From: Siphonodentalium dalli
Taxonomy: Eukaryota > Mollusca > Scaphopoda > Gadilida > Siphonodentaliidae
Assembly (NCBI GenBank): GCA_032622095.1
Contig: CP136069.1
Span: 18,057,326-18,121,325 of the forward strand
Direction of reading: 5' to 3'
DNA length: 64,000 nucleotides
Shown: positions 46,562 through 57,235 of the stretch, one piece after another
How the letters are laid out: each line of letters opens with the position of its first letter
Position numbering within the stretch: the stretch's first letter is position 1
The notes under the pieces: model-generated
Database searches by the model: none
What the model was told of the DNA's origin: nothing
What the model saw: the letters and a program-made list of their open reading frames with translations, nothing else
Program-made: the position numbers and the translations under genes

Positions 46562-46942
46562 TTACACGGGCCTTCTGTCATAATGGCTTTTTAACGTTAA
46601 GTTTAATATATCGAACCATGCCCCGTTTGGTGGCGCAAACAAAAGCCATCGACATAGGTGTATTTTCAGTGTGTTCTCTTGAAAATACGTCCATATTGAA
46701 CGTATTTCAAAAACCCAAATACACCATATCTGCATAATCTGAATTACGTCAATATTTGTCATGTTTAAAATTGCACGCAGTAATAAGGTCGATGATACCA
46801 AACCAGCACTAATTAACCAGTTAACACCACAGGTGCCTGTGAAAATACCAGCTATACCAATATATACTATGCCAGTGACAAGGCTCATAAGTCCGATTTT
46901 GGGAAAAACATACCATCTATCATATTCCTCATAGATTCTCAA
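46562..46942 (-). other. Unidentified frame with two hydrophobic segments
   Basis: An open frame of about 125 codons with no ATG at its start, so it may be an exon or chance. Residues about 13-36 (FPKIGLMSLVTGIVYIGIAG) and 42-58 (WLISAGLVSSTLLLRAI) are hydrophobic and could span a membrane. I do not recognise a family and no clear splice sites flank it. Support is weak. Confidence 0.2.
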
Positions 46943-47877
46943 AAGCGTTCATCTAAGTCATAATATATTTCAATGAAATTTACTTTCTTTTGATATTTAA
47001 TTTGATAGCATCAAATGAAGGGAAGTCGAGATATTGTACCGAACATTTGCAAAATCGACTGAATTTTTTTGAACAAAACCGGTCCTCAGCGACCCTGTCC
47101 GCCTACTATCCTCAATAATTCTCAACCAAAATTGTCAACTAAGCCAAATGATGCATATAATTTCCTTTCGTTTGATAGATAACATGACAGAGTCAATTGA
47201 AGCGAAGTTAACATATCGTACGGGGAATTCGCAAGTTCGGCAACTGGGATCGTAATAATTGAATTGGTGTCCGTCTATAATCACTACTTACCGGGCAGGG
47301 AAACTGACCACCATCGAAAAACTGCATTCCATTAAGTCTTATTAGAGGAACAGTGTATATAACCGAATGGAGACGAAGAACACATGAAGCCGGTTCGATT
47401 CCCAATAACGGCTCGGGTTCGTGGTTCACACAGATGCTCGATAACTCAATGTATGTGTGACGACAAGTTTGTCAATTCCTTATCGTGATATGTCGCATTA
47501 TGGTCTGGCGACAAAAAGAATGATAAACAAAAACCCGAAGCACCGATTCGTGTTCCGATGTGTATAGGTTATAACAGTAATAACTGCAAGTCTCGCCGAT
47601 GATGAGTCAAGTTGAACTTTAAATGATAAATTTTCGCTTAGAACGTAACCCCATGCGCCATTTGGTATATAAAAAAGGATCCATTTCTGTAATATTTTCT
47701 AAACTAAAACGTTGATTATCCACAACTACCCCACTGTCTGTTAAAAAAGAAACATACAAATGACCAGGTCCCTTACACAACAAAGACCCGTCAGACTCTT
47801 TCTGGCCATTTATGCAAAAATGATCGCCAAATTTACGTATGGTCTACTCCCGGCTATAAAGTACAATGAACTCTGTT

Positions 47878-48225
47878 CTCCCAAAAACCAGCACATTATC
47901 TGCTTTTAATGAGCATATTTTATGTAGATAATCTGCTTTAAATGATTTTGAGTCGACAATGTGACTAAAATGATTACATTTTAGTCACATTATCGGCTTG
48001 TAGAGAGGCGATTGTAAGCATATTATGCGCGGACAATGACACAGATAAGCCGACTCGCGCCTTTTCATCTGAACGCTCTTTAACAGGTGTTTTCAATGTG
48101 GCCCGCACCATTAAATGAAATAACGAATAATAGTCTATTGTCTGCTTATTTCAGAGTCAAATAATCACATTATATACCTATAATTTCACAATATAGGTCG
48201 ATTATGTGGGAAAACTCAAATCAAG
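47878..48225. repeat. Dispersed repeat family A, copy 4
   Basis: It has the ATGATTTTGAGTCGACAATG hairpin arm paired with CATTTTAGTCACATTATCGG, the GCGGACAATGACACAGATAA block also in copy 1, and the TTTCACAATATAGGTCGATT end. It is the most complete copy after 35.9 kb. Confidence 0.7.
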
Positions 48226-48955
48226 AGTAGGGATGATATCTATAATTACAATAATACAAACATCTGACAGAAAATTTTATAGTTTAACCAAAACAGGTAA
48301 GTGGGTGCCTGACAAGGTGACACATCTGCCCGGGTCAACTAAAATCACAACTAGCCCTCCGGAATGACAATAAAAAGTCAGAATGGAGCACAGGCTGGCG
48401 GACCTTGCGGCCTTTCCGTTTGTCAACATAAGTAGAGTGAAAGAAGTAATGGCTTTCAACCTATCCGTCATATAATTTCCCCACATACTGAAAGTGGTGC
48501 ACAAATGTATGCATGTCAAAAGAAAGGGGGGGTTGTCTGCTGTAGGCATATTAAAGAAGATTCGAGGCTAAATGTGATGATGACCAAGGTCCCAATTTCT
48601 CGCAGACAAATTGCTCCTCGTTCTGATGACATGAATTTTGAGGTGGAAGCTGGACGCTGGATCGGTTTATTATAATTTTGAAAATAGTTTTAGAACGTAC
48701 CCCACAAAATAAGATTCATTTAATGCCAAAGGTAGAATTTCTAGGTTTTTGAAAATTACTGCCAATGAGTTAAAAAGATGCCGAAATGTTTCGATAAGAC
48801 CATCATCAGTTGCAGATTGCTGATTATATGCCATGCTAAGCGCATGTCATATCACGTTTCGACTCGAATTATACATGATGTCAGAAAACTCAAATCAAGA
48901 ATAAGGACGATATCTATAATTACAATAATACAAACATTTGACAGAAAATTAACAT
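48210..48955. repeat. Pair of 60-bp direct repeats
   Basis: The block beginning AACTCAAATCAAGA and continuing through GATATCTATAATTACAATAA to GACAGAAAATT occurs at about 48,212-48,275 and 48,888-48,950, with four or five differences. The roughly 610 bp between hold no recognised gene. Confidence 0.6.
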
Positions 48956-48959
48956 TAGT

Positions 48960-50540
48960 TAGAACGATTTACCTCTAAATAATCGTCCAATGATGCTTCT
49001 TCTTTAAAGGTACGGTTGGCCTTGGCGGTGGGTAGCCTGTGAAAATATTTCCAACCGTCAAAAACTGCCACAAACAGAAAGAACATCAAAATGTAGACAG
49101 ACTTTGTCCGTATACAAATAAGAAATATCGCATAAACAGTATGTTACTGTCATATGGTTGACCATTGTTATGTAAACAAAAGCATAAAAAGTTACTTTTC
49201 TGGTGTTTGTTTATATTATGATGGTAAAAGAAGATATAGGGCCTCGTTAGACCCACATCTAAAAATAGAATCTTTGGGGTCTAAAATTGGTTGTACTAAA
49301 ATATTCCTAAAATATCAAAAACCCAAAAAAAAAATTTCAAAACTTCAAAAATTTATTTTTTCCAAAAAATTTCAAAAACCCGAAAATTAATTTTTTCCAC
49401 AAAAAATTTCCAAACTTCCAAATTATCAAAACCCCAAAATTTCAAAACCCTCAAAATTATTTCTCTAAAAAAAAAGGTTAAATAAAAAATTTATAACGAG
49501 TTTTTTCGGTTTCTGATAATCTCGATATTAAAAAATATCGAATGTTAAATTATTTGCTCGTAATATCTTTCGTTATTTTTTTGTTCAAATATTTTTCATG
49601 AATTTATTAATCGATGTTTAGAAATAGCTTTATTGGACATTGTGACCAACGGTATGAATGCATACATTCCAGTGTTTTATCGGACGCAGTTCATATAATT
49701 GTCATACCTGAAAATAGACACTATTACTTTTTACATAAATAATAAAGAGCGTTTATTCTTTACACTCTCTCTATCCCATATGACAGGCGTGTATTTTCGT
49801 CAATTATTGGAAGTATTGAAATGTACTATGTTGAATCCCTAACGGTCGAAAATTGTAAGGCGAAATTACAACCCCCCAGAATGAACTGTCATATTGAATG
49901 AATGATCATTTAATCTCAGCCATTTTTACATGGAACATGAGCGATGTACACTCAATCACACACGCCACATTGGTGTTAACAATGTGTCTTTCACACCTTT
50001 GCTTTACCAAATGAATTATATTATTTCCCCGGTCACAGCTATATGGTATTCAGAAAACAAATCGATTTAGAACAAAACGAGTTAGTATCAATTAAGGTTG
50101 ATAAACTGTGTCATTCACGCGATAATTAGTTATCCATAAAACATGCATACATATTACGTCAGGTCGTGAGACACTCAATTATGCAAATTGCTTTGATCAC
50201 ATTGTTATAACAACATTACGTAATAACCCCTTATCACTCCAGTCACACTTACGATCATTTTGTATGCCGAAAACTACAGGTAGCACCGATGATGTAACAT
50301 TATATCACTGCTATTGTACCAATTATAGGTTCAGACATGTTCCATGTTTAGAAAAATAGATAATCTGCAGGTGTTCTCAGCGGGGTGGGGAACACAGGGT
50401 TACGTAATAATAACCAGTTAAACAACTAATGTTGCCTCGTCCGTACAAAACCAATTATCGGCCTATTCATACATTACGTTCATATATATATAATCTTATA
50501 TAATGTTACGTAATCCGTGCTTGCATATGTTCGGGATTTT
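48960..50540. other. Left flank of the Polinton, no gene recognised
   Basis: Contains a low-complexity patch (TTTCAAAAACCC-like, about 49,300-49,490) and otherwise AT-rich sequence. The left terminal inverted repeat of the Polinton must lie in or near this interval. It cannot be placed because the right copy is outside the window. Confidence 0.4.
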
Positions 50541-50544
50541 ATGG

Positions 50545-50553
50545 TATAAAAAT
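50545..50553 (+). promoter_or_regulatory. TATA box of the PolB gene
   Basis: TATAAAAAT lies 80 bases before the PolB ATG. A start site about 30 bases downstream would leave a short 5' leader. It is a good match to the eukaryotic TATA consensus, and the same element encodes a TBP homologue. Confidence 0.5.
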
Positions 50554-50624
50554 ATAGCTTACTAAGCTGTATTCCATATAGTGAATATACGCCGCTGTAA
50601 TCACTACTCAGGACTTCTCGAAAA

Positions 50625-52367
50625 ATGGCTGAAGAAATAATGACACCTCTAACAGTGGATGAAATTTATGAAATAGAATGTATTCTGCAAGACATCGAAG
50701 AATACGACAAGGCTATCGTAGCTTATCAACTGGATGAAGATATAATTGAAGCATCTACGCTTTGTTCAGGAGATGATCCATGGCCGAACCAAATCGGATA
50801 CGGAGAAGATGATGCGTCTAAAAATGATGTTAACAACTCACAACCCGGTACAGCTGGACCATCAGGATTACAAAACCGAGAAGACGAACATACACCTCAT
50901 CAAGATGAAGCCGTAAAATCAGACAATCAAACAGCCGGCAGTTCTGATATTCAAATAACTGGATATAGCATTCGCAAAAGGAGTGAACGAATCTTCGGAA
51001 ACAATTTGGCAACACAGAGAACATATGAGATCAAATTAGATGAAATTTACAAAGAGAAAAAGTTAATCGACATATACAGGAATCTGCATTCAATGTTCGA
51101 GGACACTATTCAAAGAGCTCGTGGAAATTTGGCTGACAATGATCTTGGCAGAGTTATCATTCACCATGAAAGTTTGGACAACCCTATAGTAGTTCCGTTA
51201 CAAACGTTGCAAACGTTAAATGCTAACACTGTGATTGACAGAATCGAACTCGTTTTGAACAGTAATCAAACACTGACTGTCAATCAAAGTTTCCACATAG
51301 ATATAGGCACCATCGAGTTACCTAAAGGCGGAGCACGGAGGAGGATAACGGCTTTACATAATGAAAGTAACAATCTAAGAAATAAAACATCGATCGTTAC
51401 GATTGAAAACACCGACAATATGTGTATGGCACGGGCTATCGCCACATGTTGGTGTAAATTAAATATTTGCAGTCCTGATGAATGGCTGGAAATAACACAG
51501 AATAGAGGAACCAGAAATAATTTACAACTCATCATGGAATACAGAAAAGTACCGAGCAATTATTACAAACATATGACGGACAAAAAACGCACGGAGCAAG
51601 GAAAATTAGCCAAAGCAATTAGTGTCATCGCAGGTGTATCAACAGACAGACCGGCCAGTTTAGCAGATCTAAAAGCATTCGAGGAAACTCTGAATTTGAC
51701 AATACTAGTCATCAGTGCTAGACTGGGTAATAAATTCATTACCAGCGCGCCTACAGACGGTATAGAAAGACCCGTGATATATTTATATCTCACTGCTAAT
51801 GAACATTTCCACGCTATACAATCCATAACGGGATTCTTTAGCGCACAATATTTCTGTGTGCATTGTTTAAAACATTATTCAACCAAAGGAACGCATTATT
51901 GTGAACACACCTGTTTCGTGTGCAAAAGCGATAAATGTCGACAAAGTGAAAACAAAGAACATTGTTCAGATTGTAATATGACGTGTATGTCTCATCAATG
52001 TTTCGTGCGTCATAAAGCAAAACCTATTAATCAAGCTTCGGGAGAAACTACAGCGCCTTGTCAAAAATGGTGGAAATGCTTGGACTGTACAAAAGTCATG
52101 GAGAGACGGAAAAGACGTCCGAATCAACACGTGTGCGGAGAAACATTTTGTAGATCGTGTGACAAATACACAATGGGACCACACGAATGCTATGTGAGGG
52201 CCATACCTCCCGTTACTGATGATGAAAGAGCTAAATTCTGTTTCTTCGACTTCGAAACCATTCAACATGATATATTGGAATGTTCTGAAGGATATGCACC
52301 TTTACATACAAAGGATTGCCAGGACTGTAAAGAGGATCATATATGCAAGAAATGTGCTAAGTGTCAG
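50625..52367 (+). CDS. PolB: Protein-primed DNA polymerase B, exon 1
   Basis: Exon 1 gives residues 1-581 of a predicted 1,523-residue polymerase that replicates the element by protein priming. Residues 1-120 are acidic and probably disordered. TDNMCMARAI (about 262-272) has the D-N-x-C pattern of the OTU-like region found in many Polinton polymerases. A Cys/His-rich stretch follows (about 410-530). The exonuclease I motif FFDFET supplies D542 and E544. The start is the ATG in AAAATGG, 80 bases after a TATA box. The donor is CAG|GTGAGT at 52,368. Reading past it adds only 12 residues before a stop, so splicing is required. Confidence 0.9.
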
Positions 52368-53033
52368 GTGAGTCTTAACCTAATTGTAATATATATATAT
52401 ATGTAACACATTACAGTCGAAATCACGATAACGTAACGCTCTTTATTAAAGGCGCGCATAAGTAGAGACGCTCTTTCATTTTTTTTAAATTAGATTATCG
52501 CTGAACGCTCTTTTAGCTGTTACCTCGCGTGTTATATTACCATATAACAATTACATACTTGAATTCGACCAAAGTTAAGGGTCTCAATATTAAAATTCAA
52601 CTGAGTCACAGATGTTAAATCGAGTAATTAACTTTTTTAATTCTTGACACATTGAAAATGTGTAGCATATTTTTTTTGTGAAAAGACATTTGTAATTGTT
52701 ATATAGTAAACTAACGTAATATATAATTGTTTTAACTTTATTGAACTTGATAGCTGCGTGCTTGAATCGACAATTATACAGGCTATATGTCGGATCATGA
52801 TATACATTTATAATATTGACACGTAGATTGGAACGAGTAATTTTTTAGGATCAACCAACGAACAATAGTAATACGTCAACGCTCTTTATTAACGTTGAAC
52901 CCATACCAAAACATTTTTTTTTAATTTTTTAATTTTTTTTTAAAATAATTATTTAAACAAAGTGTAGACGTTTTATTTTGTTTTTTATTATCGATAAAGC
53001 TAGAGGTTAAAACGTTCAATTATTACTTTTCAG
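52368..53033 (+). other. PolB intron
   Basis: A 666-base phase-0 intron, donor GTGAGT, acceptor TTACTTTTCAG. Joining gives an uninterrupted frame through the Cys-rich region (…KCQ|NCL…). It is strongly AT-rich and holds four copies of ACGCTCTTT (52,436, 52,468, 52,505 and 52,879). Confidence 0.85.
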
Positions 53034-55862
53034 AACTGTTTAAAAACATGGTGCGGAAAAGTCCAGCATACACCGAACTTCCTCGTCGCCCAAACAGCTT
53101 GCTACGAATGCATACATGAATCGTTGGAAGTGAAACCGAACTGTAAAAATTGCGGACCTCTATGTGATGCGTGTATCGACAGTGATGACAAGAAGAAGAA
53201 AAAGAAGAGTGACCGAAATTTATGTTCGGATACATGCGGACTCCGAGAGGTTATATTTAGCGGTCCTGATACCGGTGAAAAGTTTGGAAAATGGTTATTC
53301 TCGGAACAACACAAAGGGTTCATAGCACTGGCTCACAACTTCAAGGGTTACGATGGATATTTTCTCATGGAATATCTCATTGATCAATCCTTGAGACCCA
53401 AAGTTATATATAATGGATCCAAATTGATGTACCTATACGTGGAAAAAGATCTTCATATAAAAGTACTGGACAGTCTCAGCTTTCTACCAATGAAGCTGGC
53501 ACTGTTACCGAAAACTTTCGGTCTTGATGGCGAGAAAAAAGGATGGTTCCCGCACTTTTTCAATAAATCAGCCAACCAGAATTATGAAGGACCCTATCCG
53601 GATGCCAAATATTACGGCGCTGATTATATGAGTGTGGCTGAACGAAAAGACTTCACGAAATGGCACGCTGCTCAAACAAATGCAGTTTTCATCTTCAACA
53701 AAGAATTATCGGATTATTGTCGTAGTGATGTCAATATTTTGAGACAAGCTTGCATAAAATTCAGAACCCACATCATGAATGCGACTGGAAATATACAACC
53801 CGTAATTGACGAGTTTTCTGGCGATATGAAGTTCAAACTGGTCGGTGCGGTTGATCCATTCCAATACGTTACAATCGCATCGGTATGTATGGGTATATTC
53901 AGAACGAAATTCGTCGACGAGGAATGGAGAGTGCGTCTAAGTACTGAAGGGAAAACGTGGCTTCCTGCTAAATGTAAAGATGGAACCTTGTCTATTTTAT
54001 ACAAAGGTGAATGGGTTCAAGACACAAAACTTCAAGATGAACGCGGTGTCCAAATTCGTGAGAAAGAATTTCTCAAATCCCAGATAGCTCGAATCCCCAA
54101 GACATCGTATAAAGATCAATACAGCAAAAGTTCTATTCAATGGCTGGAATGGATGATGTTCAAAGACAAAGTTCACATAACTCACGCATTGAACGGCCGT
54201 GAAAAGAAACTCGATGATGCAAAATACAGACTGGATGGCTATTGCGAAGAATTAAACACGGCATTCGAATTTCACGGCTGTCAATTCCATGGATGTGAAC
54301 TTTGTCTGAGTCACGATAGAGACATAGTCAAGAATCCGATAACCAACCAGACACCTAATGAATTATACGGACTCACACAGAAAAAGAAGAAGTTTATAGA
54401 AAGTCGAGGCATGAAATATGTGTGCATTTGGGAACACGAGTTCGTCGCTGCTCGAAAGACTAATCCGGAGCTTCGTGACTTCATCGCTAGTTTAGACATT
54501 GTTGAGCGGCTAGAGCCTAGAGACAGTTTCTTCGGCGGCAGAACGAATGCAACTAAATTACACTACAAAGCTGCCGCTGGTGAGAAAATACACTATTTTG
54601 ATTTCACGTCGCTGTATCCAAGTGTGCTCAAATACTCTCGCTATCCGATTGGACACCCTAAAATCATTTTGGGCGATGACATTACCGAGCTTAAGGATTA
54701 CTTCGGAATAGCGCAAGTCAAGATTTTACCACCTAATGGACTCTATCACCCCGTATTACCGTATCGATCCGAAGGTAAACTGAAGTTTCCACTGTGCAGG
54801 ACTTGTGCTGATAATGAAAATCAACGACCTTGCACGTGTACGTGCCAACAGAGAGCCATTACCGGCGTTTGGTGTATTCCTGAACTGGAGACAGCTGTCA
54901 AAGTGGGATACAAGATTCTCAAAATATATGAAATATACCATTGGACCGAAACGTCAGACTATAGCCAACAAAATGGATTATTCACGGAATATATAAACAC
55001 ATTCCTAAAGTTCAAGCAGCAGGCTAGCGGTCCTCCGGATTGGATAAAATCTAACGAAGACATGGATAAATACATCACATCGTATAAAGACAACGAAGGT
55101 ATATTACTGGACAGAGAAAGCATCGAAAAGAATCCAGGACTGAGGCAAATCAGCAAGCTCATGCTCAACTCATTTTGGGGGAAGTTAGGCCAAAACCAGA
55201 ATTTCAAGCAGACCGAGTATTTCCATGAATCGGAACAAGACAATCTATTCCAGCTGATTTCAAATCCAATGAAACAAATGGAAAATTTTCATGTCATAAC
55301 TGATGACATGCTTCAAATGGAGTGGACCTATCGAAAAGACTGTGTGCCTTGTGGAGCAGCGAATAACATATATTTGGCCACATTCACGACGTGTCACGCT
55401 CGATTAATGCTATATGAAGTTATTCATTCCTTGGACAGAAGAGTATTATATTACGACACGGATAGTTGTGTATTTAGCAGCACTGAGGATCAAATTAATC
55501 CCCCACTGGGCGACTATTTGGGCCAACTCACCAGCGAGCTAGATCCGGACGAATACATCGAAGAATTTGTTTCTGGAGGCCCCAAGAATTACGCTTATCG
55601 AACAAATAAAGCTAAAGAGACGTGTAAAGTTCGGGGGTTCTCTTTGAACTTTGAAAATTCACAGTTCATCAATTTCCAGACGATTAAAGAGCTGTTAGAA
55701 TCTGGAAGCACAGTGCCCATCACCACAACCAATCCAAGGAAAATATGCAGATCGAAAGGAAAAAGAAAGATATATAACAGATCTGAGGACAAACAGTACC
55801 GAGTTGTTTATACCAAACGCAGACGATTGGATAACATGGATACACTGCCATATGGATATTGA
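53034..55862 (+). CDS. PolB: Protein-primed DNA polymerase B, exon 2
   Basis: Exon 2 codes for residues 582-1,523. More CxxC pairs and a lysine run (KKKKKK) come first. Exonuclease motif II is HNFKGYD (D688) and motif III is YCRSD (Y809, D813). Palm motif A is FDFTSLYPS (D1104), motif B is LNSFWGK, and motif C is YYDTDS (D1389, D1391). All catalytic acids are present, so both proofreading and synthesis should work. The lengthened segments between motifs A and B fit the TPR insertions of protein-primed polymerases. The terminal protein that primes synthesis is not recognised separately and may lie in the N-terminal part. Confidence 0.93.
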   Translation, partial: NCLKTWCGKVQHTPNFLVAQTACYECIHESLEVKPNCKNCGPLCDACIDSDDKKKKKKSDRNLCSDTCGLREVIFSGPDTGEKFGKWLFSEQHKGFIALAHNFKGYDGYFLMEYLIDQSLRPKVIYNGSKLMYLYVEKDLHIKVLDSLSFLPMKLALLPKTFGLDGEKKGWFPHFFNKSANQNYEGPYPDAKYYGADYMSVAERKDFTKWHAAQTNAVFIFNKELSDYCRSDVNILRQACIKFRTHIMNATGNIQPVIDEFSGDMKFKLVGAVDPFQYVTIASVCMGIFRTKFVDEEWRVRLSTEGKTWLPAKCKDGTLSILYKGEWVQDTKLQDERGVQIREKEFLKSQIARIPKTSYKDQYSKSSIQWLEWMMFKDKVHITHALNGREKKLDDAKYRLDGYCEELNTAFEFHGCQFHGCELCLSHDRDIVKNPITNQTPNELYGLTQKKKKFIESRGMKYVCIWEHEFVAARKTNPELRDFIASLDIVERLEPRDSFFGGRTNATKLHYKAAAGEKIHYFDFTSLYPSVLKYSRYPIGHPKIILGDDITELKDYFGIAQVKILPPNGLYHPVLPYRSEGKLKFPLCRTCADNENQRPCTCTCQQRAITGVWCIPELETAVKVGYKILKIYEIYHWTETSDYSQQNGLFTEYINTFLKFKQQASGPPDWIKSNEDMDKYITSYKDNEGILLDRESIEKNPGLRQISKLMLNSFWGKLGQNQNFKQTEYFHESEQDNLFQLISNPMKQMENFHVITDDMLQMEWTYRKDCVPCGAANNIYLATFTTCHARLMLYEVIHSLDRRVLYYDTDSCVFSSTEDQINPPLGDYLGQLTSELDPDEYIEEFVSGGPKNYAYRTNKAKETCKVRGFSLNFENSQFINFQTIKELLESGSTVPITTTNPRKICRSKGKRKIYNRSEDKQYRVVYTKRRRLDNMDTLPYGY

Positions 55863-55968
55863 ACGAGGTACGTAATATATATATAATTTAATCGTCTATA
55901 TTTGATCAAGGTTGTAATGAGAGTGTAAACATTCGATCGATGGTAGTTATCGGATTATACTAAGACTC

Positions 55969-56012
55969 GTTCAAACACGTTCGATGTTAGATAACATCGA
56001 GCGTGTATGAAC
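55969..56012. promoter_or_regulatory. 21-bp-arm hairpin between PolB and the next promoter
   Basis: GTTCAAACACGTTCGATGTTA is followed after two bases by its inverted copy with two mismatches. It lies 107 bases after the PolB stop and about 65 bases before a TATA box. It could be a transcript-end hairpin or a protein-binding dyad. No homologue is known to me. Confidence 0.45.
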
Positions 56013-56076
56013 ACGTATTACTATAAACGTATGGCCGTCATTGGTCAATTTATCCAAGGTGTCCATTTTTTCGATC

Positions 56077-56083
56077 TATAAAA
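56077..56083 (+). promoter_or_regulatory. Candidate TATA box for the PC4-like/TBP-like genes
   Basis: CTATAAAATG on the plus strand, with a possible start site near 56,107. A donor-like CAG|GTTAGT at 56,154 and an acceptor TTTTCCAG at 57,217 would form a 5' leader intron of 1,064 bases ending 18 bases before the PC4-like ATG. This is inference from site order. Confidence 0.35.
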
Positions 56084-56249
56084 TGCTACCCGATCCAATT
56101 CACAATTACAAATTCGGTAGTCCTATACTGTGCGTGTGAAATATTCTATACAGGTTAGTTATGAATTATGATTTCTATCATTACATTTTTACCTCCAGTA
56201 CAATCTCATTTTTGGTTTATACTTAAACCAAAAACAACTATGTTTTTTT

Positions 56250-56810
56250 TTATTTTCTCAACGAAGAGTCACCATAATTCCAGATTATTCCGAATGACCA
56301 GATTAATTCATTCTCTAATTCTGAAATATATTTCGATTTACTTGTAGAAATGTAATCCAAAATCACGCCGCTGTTAAGTATTTGTTCAATCGTGAACAGT
56401 GTACACGGTTCACGGAGAATGATATATCCATGAATTATTGTCACTTCTTCAAAACTTCTCTGATTGAAAACCCAGTCTCGGTATTCTGCAAATCTCACAA
56501 AGTTATCTCCAATAAGTTCACGAATGTCATGTATTTTGTTTTTAGGAACGCCTCTAAATACCCAGCGATTTGAATACATTTGATTCAATATATCTTGTAA
56601 GAAATCAGTTTCAAATTCAGACCTCTCAATCAAAGATTTCAATCATTGTACAGGAAAATATCCTTCATCTATATTCTTCAGTATTATTTTAATTTCTCTT
56701 ATAAACCAATTGTGTAGTAGTTGTTTTTTTATTTCTGGATTTATAGTTGACATTTCAATTAGCTGATTGTATATTTTCTCCAGTATTTCTGCGGGTAGTA
56801 TTCTCTCCAT
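56250..56810 (-). pseudogene. F-box-like reading frame split by one in-frame TGA
   Basis: From the ATG at 56,810 the frame opens MERILPAEILEKIYNQL, which resembles the first helix of an F-box (LPxEILxxIxxxL). It runs 55 codons to a TGA at 56,643-56,645. The same frame then continues open for 130 more codons to 56,250. No homologue is recognised for the second part, which is rich in Trp, Phe and Ile. F-box proteins link targets to SCF ubiquitin ligases, and some large DNA viruses carry them. The stop could be a disabling mutation, a readthrough site, or the end of a short protein. Only the F-box hint is visible, so function is uncertain. Confidence 0.4.
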
Positions 56811-56854
56811 AATGAACCGACTCAATGACTCAATTTTCTTATTCTTATTGAGTA

Positions 56855-57122
56855 TGCGGGCGGGGGCGGGCCTCCCCCTCCCCCCAGGGGCGACAGGGCG
56901 GGGGGCTGGGCTCCCCTCCCCAGGGCGGGCGGGGGGCGGGCGGGCGGGCGGGCGGGCCTCCCCTCCCCAGGGCGACAGGGCGGGGGCGGGGGCTCCCCTC
57001 CCCAGGGCGGGCGGGGGCGGGCGGGCGGGCGGGCCTCCCCTCCCCAGGGCGGGCGGGCGGGCGGGGCGGGCGGGCCTCCCCCCTCCCCCAGGGCGGGCGG
57101 GGCGGGCGGGCCTCCCCCCACA
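56855..57122. repeat. G+C-rich minisatellite (GGGCGGGCGGGCC / CCTCCCCTCCCCAGG)
   Basis: About 265 bp made almost only of G and C, in units holding GGGCGGGCGGGC and CCTCCCCTCCCCAGGGCG. It is open in several frames on both strands because of its composition. Repeated GGG runs could form G-quadruplex structures. It stands out sharply from the AT-rich surroundings. Its unit boundaries vary and assembly errors are possible here. Confidence 0.85.
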
Positions 57123-57235
57123 CCCAACATCCACCAAACGCATGAGCGGACTCCTTTCGGACTTTTGTATTCTCGATGTGTAACTGATAAGTAATGTTTT
57201 GTTTTCTTATTTTCCAGGTTCAAAATAAAAAAACA

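Larger units (their letters stand above)
56154..57217 (+). other. Candidate 5'-leader intron of the PC4-like gene
   Basis: Bounded by CAG|GTTAGT and TCTTATTTTCCAG|G. It would contain the F-box-like minus-strand frame and the GC minisatellite. The acceptor is strong and lies just before the first methionine. The donor is only one of several possible. Confidence 0.35.

Noticed and set aside
47380-47420. GGTTCGATTCC, a tRNA B-box-like sequence
   Set aside because: No A box or cloverleaf could be placed upstream. The same applies to the reverse-strand match near 26,730.
50218-50515. TACGTAAT repeated three times upstream of PolB
   Set aside because: The same octamer also occurs at 4,978, near 32,286 and near 34,000 in unrelated host sequence and inside coding sequence at 63,447, so it is not specific to the element.
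48960-50540. Search for the left terminal inverted repeat of the Polinton
   Set aside because: The right end is outside the window, so no inverted partner can be compared and no boundary can be claimed.
57194-57235. Upstream ATG giving a longer PC4-like protein (MFCFLIFQ…)
   Set aside because: These 14 codons span a strong splice acceptor (TTATTTTCCAG). The ATG at 57,236 is the better start.
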